Below, in pieces: positions 34,079-44,900 of a stretch of DNA of 64,000 nucleotides. Position 1 is the stretch's first letter. Every line of letters starts with the position of its first letter. The translations under genes were made by a program, and so were the position numbers. Location of the stretch: NCBI GenBank assembly GCA_037127255.1, contig JBANSL010000017.1, positions 67,878,857 to 67,942,856 of the forward strand, given 5' to 3'. Source of the DNA: Persicaria tinctoria. Its lineage: Eukaryota; Streptophyta; Magnoliopsida; Caryophyllales; Polygonaceae. A model generated the notes under the pieces. The model was not told where the DNA came from. It made no database searches and saw only the letters and a list, made by a program, of their open reading frames with translations.

Positions 34079-34299
34079 AAATAACTGTCATTTATGTGTT
34101 TTCAACCCCTTCATTGCATATTATTTATTGTCATTTCTGTGTCATTTTCATATTATCAAGCATTTATTGAGTCAAATCCAAACCGAGGGTGAACTAGTCT
34201 AATAGCAGAAACTGTTGAATGGCCCATATTATCAAATGCCTAATTAGTGGAAGTTGCTGATAGGCTGCAGGAAGAGGTCGGTTGTTCATACTCCGATAG

Positions 34300-34662
34300 T
34301 TCAGAGGAACAATTAGGAGGTTGTTGGAGGAGGCCGATTCCAACTCTTGTAGTTCAGACATTTATGTGCTTCTTTCCTCCACCACAACACACGCAGTGTG
34401 TGCAACTATTCTGATTGTACGCGACAAAGAAACGATCAAGGGTCATCTGCTAATAATTGCCCCCATGGTCTTGCCTATCCTCATGACGCTCTTTCTCGCT
34501 GGTATATTGCTTGGGATTAGACGATCTCTTCTGGTCAGCCATGTCTCCATCGTTATTGGGATCATTGCTTTTCTCAAAACAATAGGATTTGGAGTGCTTG
34601 TTTGGATAGCAAAACTAACCGTAGTCGCTACATTTGCCATGTCATGTTGTTATGTGCTTTGA
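34300..34662 (+). CDS. Hypothetical small membrane protein or exon
   Basis: The frame is open from about 34300 and encodes ADSNSCSSDIYVLLSSTTTH, a short charged linker (VRDKET) and three or four hydrophobic stretches (LLIIAPMVLPILMTLFLAGI; VSIVIGIIAFLKTIGFGVLV; VVATFAMSCC). There is no ATG at its start; the frame would need splicing from upstream. Membrane-protein character is clear, identity unknown. It follows the duplicated repeat exons and could be their last exon. Confidence 0.35.
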   Translation, partial: FRGTIRRLLEEADSNSCSSDIYVLLSSTTTHAVCATILIVRDKETIKGHLLIIAPMVLPILMTLFLAGILLGIRRSLLVSHVSIVIGIIAFLKTIGFGVLVWIAKLTVVATFAMSCCYVL

Positions 34663-34726
34663 ACATTCCAGATGGAGTTTGGTGTTGGCATTCCCGCTCG
34701 GCTCGCGATTCTGATGACGAGTGGAT

Positions 34727-35242
34727 GTAAGACACCTGGTCTTAAGAGGTGCTAGTTCATGCCACCTAGCCCTCTCATATCCGTTAAAGATGCTAGTCCA
34801 TGCCACCTAGCCCTCTCATGTCCGTTGTCCTCACTTGGAGCTTGAAAAGGAAGAATTCTTGTGACTTGGATAGGGCTTGAATCACTTATAAATCACTCCG
34901 TACAACCTTATTATATCTGATGTGGGACGATATTGTTACAATCTCCCCCACTTAAAGCACTCACGGCACCGTCAGACCCAAGGGAATGCCTTACGGGTGG
35001 AGCGTACCCGAGCATACTGTTGGCGTAACTCCAAACCCAGAGTCAGTTCTAATAACTTCTGTAAGACCCGGGGTCTTAAGAGGTGGCAGCCCATACCACT
35101 TAGCTCTCTCTGGTCCGTTGTCCTCACTTGGAGCATGAAAAGGAAGAGCTCTTGTGACTTGGGTAGGGCTTAAATCACTTATAAATCACTCCGTACATCC
35201 TTATTATATCCGATGTGAGATGAGGGATTGAGGGTGTTACAA
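34727..35242 (+). mobile_element. TRIM-like element (two ~200-bp LTRs, 118-bp interior)
   Basis: Two direct repeats beginning TGTAAGAC and ending GTTACA lie at about 34727-34941 and 35060-35242, separated by a short non-coding interior. They share CTTAAGAGGTG, CTAGCCCTCTC or close variants, GTCCTCACTTGGAGC and ACTTATAAATCACTCCGTAC. The flanks GTGGA and ATGGA match at 4 of 5 bases. Terminal TG..CA and the small size suggest a TRIM; a clear primer-binding site is not seen. Confidence 0.5.
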
Positions 35243-35436
35243 TGGATCTGTGGTGTGTTCTTTTGTCACGCCATTGAGAATGACTAAGAAGAACCCATAC
35301 TATTGGGTCATGATATTGCTTCCAATTTTCGTGTCAGTGATGGGCACATTGTTGATTTGAAAGTTTACCTCCTCGACATTCCCTTTTCCATCTCCTCCAC
35401 CTAGCGATCATTCGTCGGCAGCCAGACTAGTAACAC

Positions 35437-35946
35437 TTGCATCAAGGTCTGCATAAACTGCAAGTAGATCGGCTGCAACAACCTTCTGAAGCCGCAGATC
35501 TATTCTTGGGAAGAGCCAAGGCAGAGGTTACGATCCAAGAAGGAAATGACGACCCAAGTATGTTGAAACTTGCACAAAAGGTGTTAGATTCAACCGAAGA
35601 GACGCGGAACATGACTATAAAGGTGAAGGATGTAGTGGGGGATCACGAAATGGTTGCGAATGAGGCGAGAGTTGTAGCTACAACGGCTGAAAAAGATGCA
35701 TCCGCCGCAACGGAGCATCAACATAATGGAGCTGCAATAGCTGAGAGAGAGGATCGAGCACGAGAAGGGTTGGCCACATCTCCACTCTCCAGGTTTCCAC
35801 ATCAAATACCGCTGTCGGAATTTGAACAGTACAAGACAAAGATGATTTCCGAAATTGTAAAGTCATACTCAATCCACAATCCAGCTATCTATTTTGTGCT
35901 TCAGGTTCCACGACACAATAAAATCGAGCTCTTTTTTCTCTCCTAA
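35437..35946 (+). CDS. Hypothetical protein, helical, partial or intronless
   Basis: A 169-codon frame with coding-like composition: KLAQKVLDSTEETRNMTIKV, then Ala/Glu-rich helical text (ATTAEKDASAATEHQHNGAA) and PLSEFEQYKTKMISEIVKS. It predicts helices or a coiled coil and no signal or membrane span. A possible donor after CTTCAG (35905) suggests that the real exon ends there and the last residues are intronic. The family is not recognised. It may belong with the hypothetical exons upstream. Confidence 0.35.
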   Translation: MHQGLHKLQVDRLQQPSEAADLFLGRAKAEVTIQEGNDDPSMLKLAQKVLDSTEETRNMTIKVKDVVGDHEMVANEARVVATTAEKDASAATEHQHNGAAIAEREDRAREGLATSPLSRFPHQIPLSEFEQYKTKMISEIVKSYSIHNPAIYFVLQVPRHNKIELFFLS

Positions 35947-36435
35947 CATCATCCGCAACCACATCAGCTCTAACCACAACATCTACACTCACATCTTCTC
36001 TAACCACACCATCGGTCTCCGCATTACCAACACTTTCGCCAATCTCTTGCAATTGATTTGAAGTAGTGGAGGACCCAACATTTGGGATATATGTAGTCTT
36101 AGTTCCGATAACAAAATTATCCATGTTTCTATTCAAACAAAATGCTAACCAATTCAAGATCAATCTCATGTTCCTATCTATTCAAACAAAATGCTAACCA
36201 ATTCCAATTCGATATCAATGCAATATCAATCTTAATTCAAATCTCTCAATTCAATTCGAAAATCAATCTCAATTCAACAATCTCAATTTGAAAATCTAAA
36301 TTCAATAACAAATTTTCTATATATTCAAACAAACTGTTAACCAAATCCAATTCAATCGGGGTCATTCCATACCATTGTCTAGCCAATATTTCCAGGTTGG
36401 CTCATATGTAGTTTAGTCTTTGATCAGCTATGAAG

Positions 36436-36962
36436 GCCCAACTACCATTTCAGCCCCAGAATCATACTTTTAGGTCAAATAAAATCGAACACCGTCAATC
36501 GAATTTCAACCAACGAATCGTTAGATAATATATTATTATATTTAGTATTCATTATCAGATAAATCTGAATTATAAGTGACAAGTATATTTAGTATCATCA
36601 AAATTGTAATATATTTAGTATTCATTATCATATAGTATGAATTATAAGTATCAAATCTTTAAATAAAGTGCCTATGTTTAGCGGAAAATCTTCTACAATG
36701 GACAACCTCAAAATTGTAAGCGATGCCAATTCGCCGTTGCAATATAGTGGAAAAAGACATCAATATTTTGTTGAAAATTTTGAACAACTGGTGCTCTAAA
36801 TTTTTTTAGTCACGTTGTCGTCGCTCAAATTGGTTCAAATAATTAATCAAGCGTCTCTTTGTCGTCACTGTCATGCTAATTAACCATATGGTTGTACATA
36901 GCTATTACTAGTCTATTTTCACCACCGCATATGTCATCACACCTTGTTTCCTATAACTAAAG
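36436..36962. repeat. Dispersed repeat, copy 1
   Basis: About 527 bp with a second copy at 63428-63952 in the same orientation. Shared landmarks are TTTTAGGTCAAATAAAATCGAACACCG, GCGGAAAATCTTCTACAATGGACAACCTC, ATCAATATTTTGTTGAAAATTT and ACCACCGCATATGTC. No coding frame is conserved. Class unknown. Confidence 0.8.
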
Positions 36963-37039
36963 TCATTGATAAGTGAATTTCTTGTAATTATATACTTCCA
37001 AACATAGTTTAACTACAACAACAATAATATTATTAATAA

Positions 37040-37855
37040 GGGTGAATTACATTTTTGATCCCTAACATTTACCACTTGTTTCACTTTAATCCATAACCTT
37101 TGAAACGTTTCAAAATAGTCATTGACCTTTCTATTTCGTTTCATTTTAGTCCCTAACATTTCAAAGGTTGTAAAATAGCCCATAACCTTACATTTTTATT
37201 TGTTTTAATCCCTGATATTAAAACATTATTTGAAATAATTATAAAAACCACCCTAAAGTTATCATAATTTAAATAAAATCATTCATACAAAGAAAAATTA
37301 TATAATATCATCTAACTTTATAATTTTAATTTTGAAAAATACTCGACCCGTTTAGTATTTATCATAAGAGCATATTATATAAAATTATCCATTATTTCTT
37401 TTTCCGCAAAAGCTCTCATAAAGTTTATAGATCTTGCGATTAATTATGAGAGATGGTGGGATTTTTTTTCTTATTTACCAATACATAAGATCCAATATAT
37501 GTGTATTAATCCATTAAAATAATAAATTTGAATAATAAAAGAGATTTTTTTTAAATTCATAAATTTGGATATTTGTTTTATAATTATTCTTTATATGGGT
37601 AATTTACTCATTTATATACATTAAAATAAACTTTAGGGTGATTTTTTTTAATAATTATTTCAAATAATGTTTTAATATCAAGGACTAAAATGAATAAAAA
37701 AAATGTAAGGTTAGGGATTGTTTTACAACCTTTGAAAGGTTATGGACTAAAATGAAACAAAATAGAAAGATCAATGACTATTTGAAATGTTTCAAAGGTT
37801 GGGGACTAAAGTGAAACAAGTAGTAAATGTTAGGGACCAAAAATATAATTCACCC
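37040..37855. mobile_element. Foldback MITE with ~230-bp inverted arms
   Basis: The left end GGGTGAATTACATTTTTGATCCC and the right end, read from the other strand, GGGTGAATTATATTTTTGGTCCC, begin arms that pair over about 230 bp (CACTTTAGTCC, CAACCTTTGAAA, TTATTTGAAATAATT). The interior is AT-rich and lacks a transposase. No exact target duplication is apparent. Confidence 0.75.
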
Positions 37856-37857
37856 AA

Positions 37858-38060
37858 TTATAATAGAGATTCTTAGATGGCCATACTCGATTAGAGAATT
37901 AGTTGAACTAATCGATGCTTAAGATGCACAATCCAAATACAAGCAAATACATATTCACGATAGTGTTTAAACTCCTAAGTGAGAATTACTTGACAGTTGA
38001 CACCGTGAGGAAGTTAAGGCATGAGTTGTTTTTACACTATGGTGTGAGATGACACCTTCT
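37858..38060 (+). repeat. 5' flank shared with the POLA copy 1 region
   Basis: Matches 3290-3490, marking the left side of the segmental duplication that holds both POLA loci. After it, this copy has about 2 kb of additional sequence, including the hAT element. Confidence 0.65.
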
Positions 38061-38515
38061 CGCTAACCATTTTCTCAAACAAACTTCCGCCATAGACACC
38101 TCTAGACTCCTCAGATCTTCCTCAACTTCCACACTTGTCAGTCTGATTGTTGATGTGATAAGTTGTGTCGACCGCTTTTTTGTTTTTCTCATGACGGTTG
38201 GTTCATCTGTCGTTTGTTCGACCTCTCGAATTACCAAACAAAAGTTTGTTTGGTACTTCAAATTCTTACCTTCATAAAAAAAATGAAATAGAGTTTTTTT
38301 TATACAGTAGGCAAACATTTGGAGCCGCTACCTATACAGTAGCCTAACTCCAGGATCATCCTGAAGGATGATATTACAAAAATCCCTATGATAGGAGATA
38401 GACTGCAAATTACAGATGACACATTTTCTAGCTATATAATCAGCTGACTTATTTGAAAAAGAGTTGATTGTTGACTTTGACTATAATATACTCCCTTCAT
38501 TTGATAAAGCATATG

Positions 38516-39629
38516 CAGGGGCGGATTCAAGGGTGGGCATTACCAGGCCATCGCCCACCTCGGTCCAGAAAAAAAAAAACACAAGTATATGGTAGCCCAG
38601 TTCAGGTTATATAAAAAAAATAGAAGAAAAAACTCAAGTATCTAAGTGGCTTATTGGTTGAGCCCACCCTAATTATAAATGGATTGCAAATCAACCCTTG
38701 TTCAAATCCCATTGAAGGCACCTCTTTCTTTATTTTTTTTTCAACCCAATTTTCAATAAGCAATAAGAATTTGTTTATAATTTTAAGAAATAACTAGTAA
38801 AATTCCCGCACCATGGCGCGGTTTTTTAAAACTAAAATATTAATAATATATATAAATATATTATAAAATACTAATAAAAGTTAAGAAAAAAAAACCTTAC
38901 CATAAATGTATCTTATAATTCTGAAATAATTTTTTTTATATCTCGTATAAAGTATAATACATAAATGTAGATATTTTAAATCACCCAGTAATAATAATAT
39001 CAATATCATTGTAATTTTTTTATAAATTTTGAAATCTGAATCATGCATTTAAATGTAATGTGTCACAACTAATAATTATATTAAATGTTTTGAATTAAGC
39101 TCAATAGTTAGTACATGAATGTGAGTTAAGCCTAATGGTTATATTAGATTGAATTAAATGTTTTGAATTAAGCCCAATTGTTAATAAATATGTTAAGAAT
39201 AAAAGAGAATGGAGGATTAAAAAAAATTAATGGAAAAAAAGAGAAAAGGAGAAATAAAAAAATGAAGGAAAAACATAATTGGTCAATATTCCTAAAAATC
39301 CTCTAAGATTGACACGTAAGCAAAGTCTTCTAAATTAAGGTTATATATAGATATAGATTGTTAGTAAATATGTTAAGAATAAAAGAGAATGGAGGATTAA
39401 AAAAAATTAATGGAAAAAAAGAGAAAAGGAGAAAAATGAAGGAAAAAACATAATTGGTCAATATTCCTAAAAATCCTCTAAGATTGACACGTAAGCAAAG
39501 TCTTCTAAATTAAGGTTATATATAGATTTTAATATATTCTCTTAGTATATTTTTTTAAAAATTATTCCATATAAAAATATTACAAAAAATATTGTGCCTA
39601 CCCTGAAAATTTTTCTGGATCCGCCCCTG
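38516..39629. mobile_element. hAT-type element with tRNA-like boxes and an internal tandem duplication
   Basis: The ends CAGGGGCGGATTCAAGG and, on the opposite strand, CAGGGGCGGATCCAG are typical hAT termini. The 8-bp flanks (AGCATATG and AAAACATG) match poorly. Near the left end TGGCTTATTGGTTGAG (38648-38662) and GTTCAAATCCC (38700-38710) resemble A and B boxes. No transposase frame. Confidence 0.65.
39178..39533. repeat. ~175-bp tandem duplication inside the hAT element
   Basis: The block from TAGTAAATATGTTAAGAATAAAAGAG to AGGTTATATATAGAT occurs twice (about 39178-39355 and 39359-39527). Only a few small indels separate the copies, so the duplication is recent. Confidence 0.9.
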
Positions 39630-39639
39630 AAAACATGCT

Positions 39640-40490
39640 TATTATTCATAAACGTTTTTAAAGATAGTAAAAACTATTTAAATTATCAACTTTTTTTATT
39701 GATTTTTTTAATAGAATTTCGTTCTTAATACCGGTATGTGTGAAGTTAATAAAAAAATTATTTTATATAGTCTCTATCCTTATAAAAAAAATATGTGTGG
39801 ATAGTATACAACATATTTTGTCGAACGAATGATGTATGTTTTTTCTTAAAAAAAAAACAAATATTGTACATTTTTTTACTTGCTTAAAAAAATTGTCCAG
39901 CTAAAAAAAATGTCCATCTTAATACAATACAATGGGAAAGGAGTTCTAAAAAAGAGAAACAAAGATCAACTCTATTACTTGTGCATACTATCAAGTATCA
40001 AGTGAGGTTACATTGCCTTATATAGGTGTTAATGCCAAATTTATTTAAATTAAAACAAATTGAAATTAAGATTTTGTATATACATTAATATATTCTCCTT
40101 TGATTGTCATCTTCGAATTAGTTAGTTTGAACAACTTACTAATTACATTGAAAAGATTATGATATTATAAGAATTAATTCTAATTTTGTATGGATAGGGG
40201 ATACTATTAAATTGAATAATGTTTAAGAATGTATCGAGTTTTTTTTTATCTAATGCGTAGTATATGGAAAGAGGTTACAAAACTAATATATTTTCAAAAA
40301 ATTATAAAAGTACACTACTAGAATCGTGTCAATAGACATTAGATTTTTTATATCGGTCGGAAAAACATGTGATATCAAAAAAATTATAAAAGGCGTTTTT
40401 TTTTGAAAGAGCGCTTATAACACTTGGCGGTAAAATCCTGAATATCCAGTACCCCTAATTCATTGGGATCATTGCTACCCGCGCGAGGGA
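39640..40490. other. AT-rich intergenic stretch
   Basis: No gene. Fragments around 40125-40220 (ACATTGAAAAGATTATGATATTATAAG, ATTGAATAATGTTTAAGAATG) match the sequence around the MITE near 3495-4040, extending the POLA segmental duplication leftward. Confidence 0.5.
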
Positions 40491-40499
40491 AATAAAAAA

Positions 40500-40845
40500 T
40501 CCCTAAATTGGAGGAACGGGAAGGCGATTCATGGCGATTGGGGTCGGCGACTGAAGAAACCAAAGCCTTCTTCTCCCTAATCTGCTCTCTCGCACCCGAT
40601 TCCATCATCTTCTCCGGCTTCTCAGTCACACCGAAGATCTTCTCGGGTTGTCATCTCAACTGGAGTGGATCGTCTTCGTCTGGAGTCAGTCGGCTTCAAC
40701 TGGTGTCCGTTGTCTTCAACTGATCTCCGCTGCCCCATTCCTTCATCTCCTCCGGCTTCTCAGTCCTACCAAAGCGAGGTCGAGCCGTGGGTCCATTCGC
40801 TCCTCTGGCTTGTCTTCTTCGACTCCATTAAACACCCAAATCAAG
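40500..40845 (+). other. Leader-like exon upstream of the main POLA locus
   Basis: A CT-rich, GC-elevated block ends AATCAAG before GTATGA, a good donor. It has the look of a plant 5' untranslated exon and is also present before POLA copy 1 (4140-4485). In copy 1 it is fused to the POLA middle, so it was already upstream of POLA before the duplication. It does not resemble the sequence preceding POLA fragment 2, which carries E2F-like motifs. It probably derives from another gene. Confidence 0.55.
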
Positions 40846-41639
40846 GTATGAAAACCCTAATTTGAGAATGGTTATGCTGCTTGTGAAAATCCTAATTGTG
40901 AGAACCCTTATTTTGCTTTCTTATCTCTTGTAAACACTTTCAACGACTCTTTGAACATGGCTGAAAACCCTAATTTCAGAATCCCTATTTTTCTTTCTTA
41001 TATGGCTCTTTGAACATGGATGAAAATAGTTAGTCGATTGTCCTGCAAGGCTGTCAATACTTGCCTAGGCTTAGTTGCGTTCATTGAGTGACATGAAGCC
41101 ATTATTATCTGCCTAGCAAGCTATTTTGTGAGTTTCTATGGGAGTGTCTGTTAGTGGTTTGTTAGCTTTAGCTACCTTTGATTGTAGTTTTGACCGTGTT
41201 TAGGTGGCCTACCCGTAGTTTTAGTTTTGGTAGTTATAAAAGCTGCATAGCAGATAAGGTAGCTAGGTAGTGGTTTTATTAGTGATTTAAGGGTTGCTAT
41301 AGGTCATGTCTGGTTTATGATTGAAGTTCCAAAGAGTCATGCTCATAATGTCAATTTTGGTGTTCATGAATTGCTGCATCAAATCATTTCTTCTTGCTTG
41401 GTTGTGCATTGACTTGATACATTGTTTTGTATATTATGCAATGTATCCTTGTATGTTATGTCATTCGGTTAATTCTTTTCTCATATGCATTTTAAGTGTT
41501 GCCATACCTCCATCTTGTTTCATCAGTTTGGTTTAATTAACTGTTTGAACACATGTGTAATGTATCTGCTTGTCTTTCTTAGTGATCTTTGTTTCTGGAG
41601 GTCTTGAGTTCTATTTATCAGCAGTTAAACCATCTAAGC

Positions 41640-41830
41640 CAACATCTATACAGGCTAAACTTGAAGCAGAAAGAAGTGCAGAGGATGCAAGAAAAACTGA
41701 GGAGGAGAGAAAAGCCAATTAGGCGAGGAGAGCAAATGAAGCTAAAATAGATGCATTAGATGCAGAGAGAAGAGCCACCTGAGAAAGAAGCTTCCGTAGC
41801 AGCTCAGCCTCAAAAGAAACTATAATCATC
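41640..41830 (+). pseudogene. Coiled-coil coding remnant
   Basis: After a possible acceptor the frame reads AKLEAERSAEDARKTEEERK, then a stop in place of a sense codon, then ARRANEAKIDALDAERRAT and another stop. The charged heptad-like composition shows former coding sequence for a coiled coil. The protein is not recognised. It may be the second exon of the gene that supplied the leader at 40500. Confidence 0.4.
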
Positions 41831-41943
41831 CGGTGTGCCCAAATTTCAGCTTTGTATGATTTCTCTTTTAGTCCTTGACCTTGAAACTTTTGTACCCAAA
41901 GGGTTCTAGACGATTTTCAATTTCTCAATCCACTTAGAGAGAG

Positions 41944-44900
41944 ATGGAAGACGATCAGCCATCGGTGGCCGGACGGCGGCGGAGTACAGGCACTGCCGCA
42001 ACCGCCCGTGCAGAGGCTTTGGAGCGCTTAAAATCGATCCGCAGCGGCGAGCGCCGGACTGGATCTTCCTATCAAATAAAGCTGGAGGACCGTATTTACG
42101 ACACCGTTGACGAAGACGAGTACAATGCTCTCGTCTCCAAGCGCCGCGATGAGTTCAGTAACTTCATCGTTGACGACGAAGACGGCGCCGGAAGTGGTTA
42201 CCGCGATGTCGGTGAAGAGGAGGATTGGACAAAGAGCAGCCTCCCTGATTGGTCTGATGAATCCGACGGTGGCGGATCGGAGAGGCCTAAGAGGAAGAAG
42301 CCGGAGAAGAAGCAAAAGGATAAGGATTCACAGCCTAAGAAGCCCCTGCCTTCGTCTCTCTCAGCGTCGGCTGCTTTGATGGGTAAGCAGAGGATATCTT
42401 CTTTGTTTACTTCTTCGGTGTTCAAGAAGAGAGAGGATAAGAGCAAAGCTTTGTTATCTTCTGATAGTAATATAGTGGACGAAGTGATTGCTGAATTTAT
42501 TCCTGACGAGCTTGATAGAGAGCAGAGGAGAAGGGAACAGTCGAGAACTGTAGGGTTAGGTCAAATGAACTCTTCCAGGGTTGAAAATTCGGTCAATGTT
42601 AGTTATCGTGTGCATGGAAATGTTGGATTGGAGAATAGACCTTCAATGGATTTTGAGGATGTCAAGGAATCAGTGAGGGATAGTGCGACTAAGGATGATG
42701 AGGATTTTTCCATGGTTTGGGAATTGAGTGAGACAGCTGAAAATGCTGAAATGAAGGCTGAGATGAAGCCCGAAGAAGAGAGAGCTAAGCCGCTGCAGGT
42801 GCATCATGAGGTTATGTCTGTTTTGAAGGAGGAAGAAGACAAGGTCGATTCGGGTTTAAAGGAGAAGGTGGAAGTTCACAGCTTCAGTGCGTCAGCTGAA
42901 TTGCAAGCGATGAGGTGCTCAGAGAATGAAAGTCTTGCCAGTAGTGAGGTTGGGGACAATGCTGTCATTGATTCTGTGGAGAAATCAGAGTTTGTATTGG
43001 AACCTGATGGGTCTTTACCCTTCTATGTGCTCGACGCTCATGAGGAGAATTATGGTGCCAATATGGGCACCATCTACCTATTTGGGAAAGTAAGTTTGCA
43101 GATGTTGACTTCAAGTTATTTCTTGTGTATAACCCTTAATTTTTATTTGGGAAAGTAAGTTGCTGTGTAGTGTGTAGTCGTAAAGAATATTCAGAGATGT
43201 GTGTATGCTTTTCCAAATAGCAACATATTTCTGAATGAAGAAGTGCTGAGGATTGAGAAAGATGTTGCGGACTCCAAGATTACCCCTGCTGCTTTCTGCA
43301 CAAAACTTCATGTAGGTGCCTTTCATGATTGCCTATTTATGAACTAATATCACACAGTTCTCTGATGAATTCCCACTTGCTTCTTTCTTAGGATGTGGCA
43401 TCAGGTTTGAAAACTGAAATTTCAAAGCATCTACTAGACCTCAACATTTCAACCTTTAGCATGGCACTAGTAAAGGTTTGGAAATGCTGTTCAGCGGTTA
43501 TCTTGAAGTTTTGAAATTAATTTCGTATAGTCTATCAGTCTGCGATCTTACAATTTCCTAATTTCTGTTATCTCCTGTGTTATGAAAATTTGACAGAGAA
43601 GCTATGCATTTGATCGATCTGTTGTACCGATTGGGGAGAATTATGTGTTAAAGATCAACTGTCCATATAAGGTAATTTACTTGAGATCCTTGTTCACGTT
43701 TATGGGGTAAACATTCAACGTGTCATCCTTTTGTCATGCATCTGGATTTGAGGGTATATTAATGGGATGCTGCTCAGAAACTAGAAAGGTTAATGTTTTA
43801 TTTTGCAGGACCCCCCACTTCCATCAGACCTTAAGGGAGAGACATTTTCTGCAGTTCTGGGAACTCATTCCAGGTAAAAGAATAGTACTGTAGGCATTTA
43901 GGTTCTTGTCTTGTCATGACTGTCTAGAATCTAAATACTCTCACCTTGTATTGGATTTCATCCATAAACAAAGTTGACTGATAAAAAATTTAATGTGGCA
44001 GAAGGAGTTGAATTATTGTCATTTATTTTTTCAGAATCACCTATATGTTCTTTTTGAAGAAAATGCTATTGTATTTTGAAAGAAAATTAAAAAAAAAAAC
44101 TCAGTTAGTTTCAAGAGCAGTTGAGCTTTATGATTTATCATTCTGATGTGAAGAAGTTTTCAGTTATACTGATTTGATATGGTTGAAAAAGATCTTACTG
44201 GTTTCCATGTCGAAAAGAAACTAACTATGATCCTCACTTACAGTGCATTGGAGCTATTTCTTGTTAAAAGGAAGAAAAAAGGACCGTCGTGGTTGTCCCT
44301 TTCTAAATTTTCATGCTCCTCCCCTCATCAACGGGTTAGTTTTCAAGACCTTTACATTCGTCAGCTTTAAAATTAATCCCTGGAAATATACTCTTTCATG
44401 CACTCGACAAACTAATGGAGATTGATTTTTTATGCAGGTGAGCTGGTGCAAATTTGAGGTAACTGTTGATTGTTCAAAGGATATTCAGGTTTCAGCTTCC
44501 ACACAGAACACTGCTGAAATCCCTCCAGTGATTGTCACATCAATCAACTTGAAAACTGTTATCAATCCGAAGCAGAATGTGCATGAAATAATTTCCGCCT
44601 CTATTATTTCATGTAATAAAGCCAAGGTATCCACCATATGGTTGATATAATTGTATATAGAAAAGATGAGCTGACACCTGATAGAAAAAAAAATCTTTAG
44701 CTGCTATATATATATTCATTTATAATTTTAGCAACCTAGTGAATTTTGATTTTTCTTTATAAAAAAAGTGGAATTTGGAAAGCTCGTGAATGTATATGGC
44801 ACCACATATGATTTTTATTGCTTGGTTTGCCTATGGACTTTGATCTGTAATTGCCATATACTTTAGATTCTTATTTTAGTTTGGTGTATTTACACAAGAA

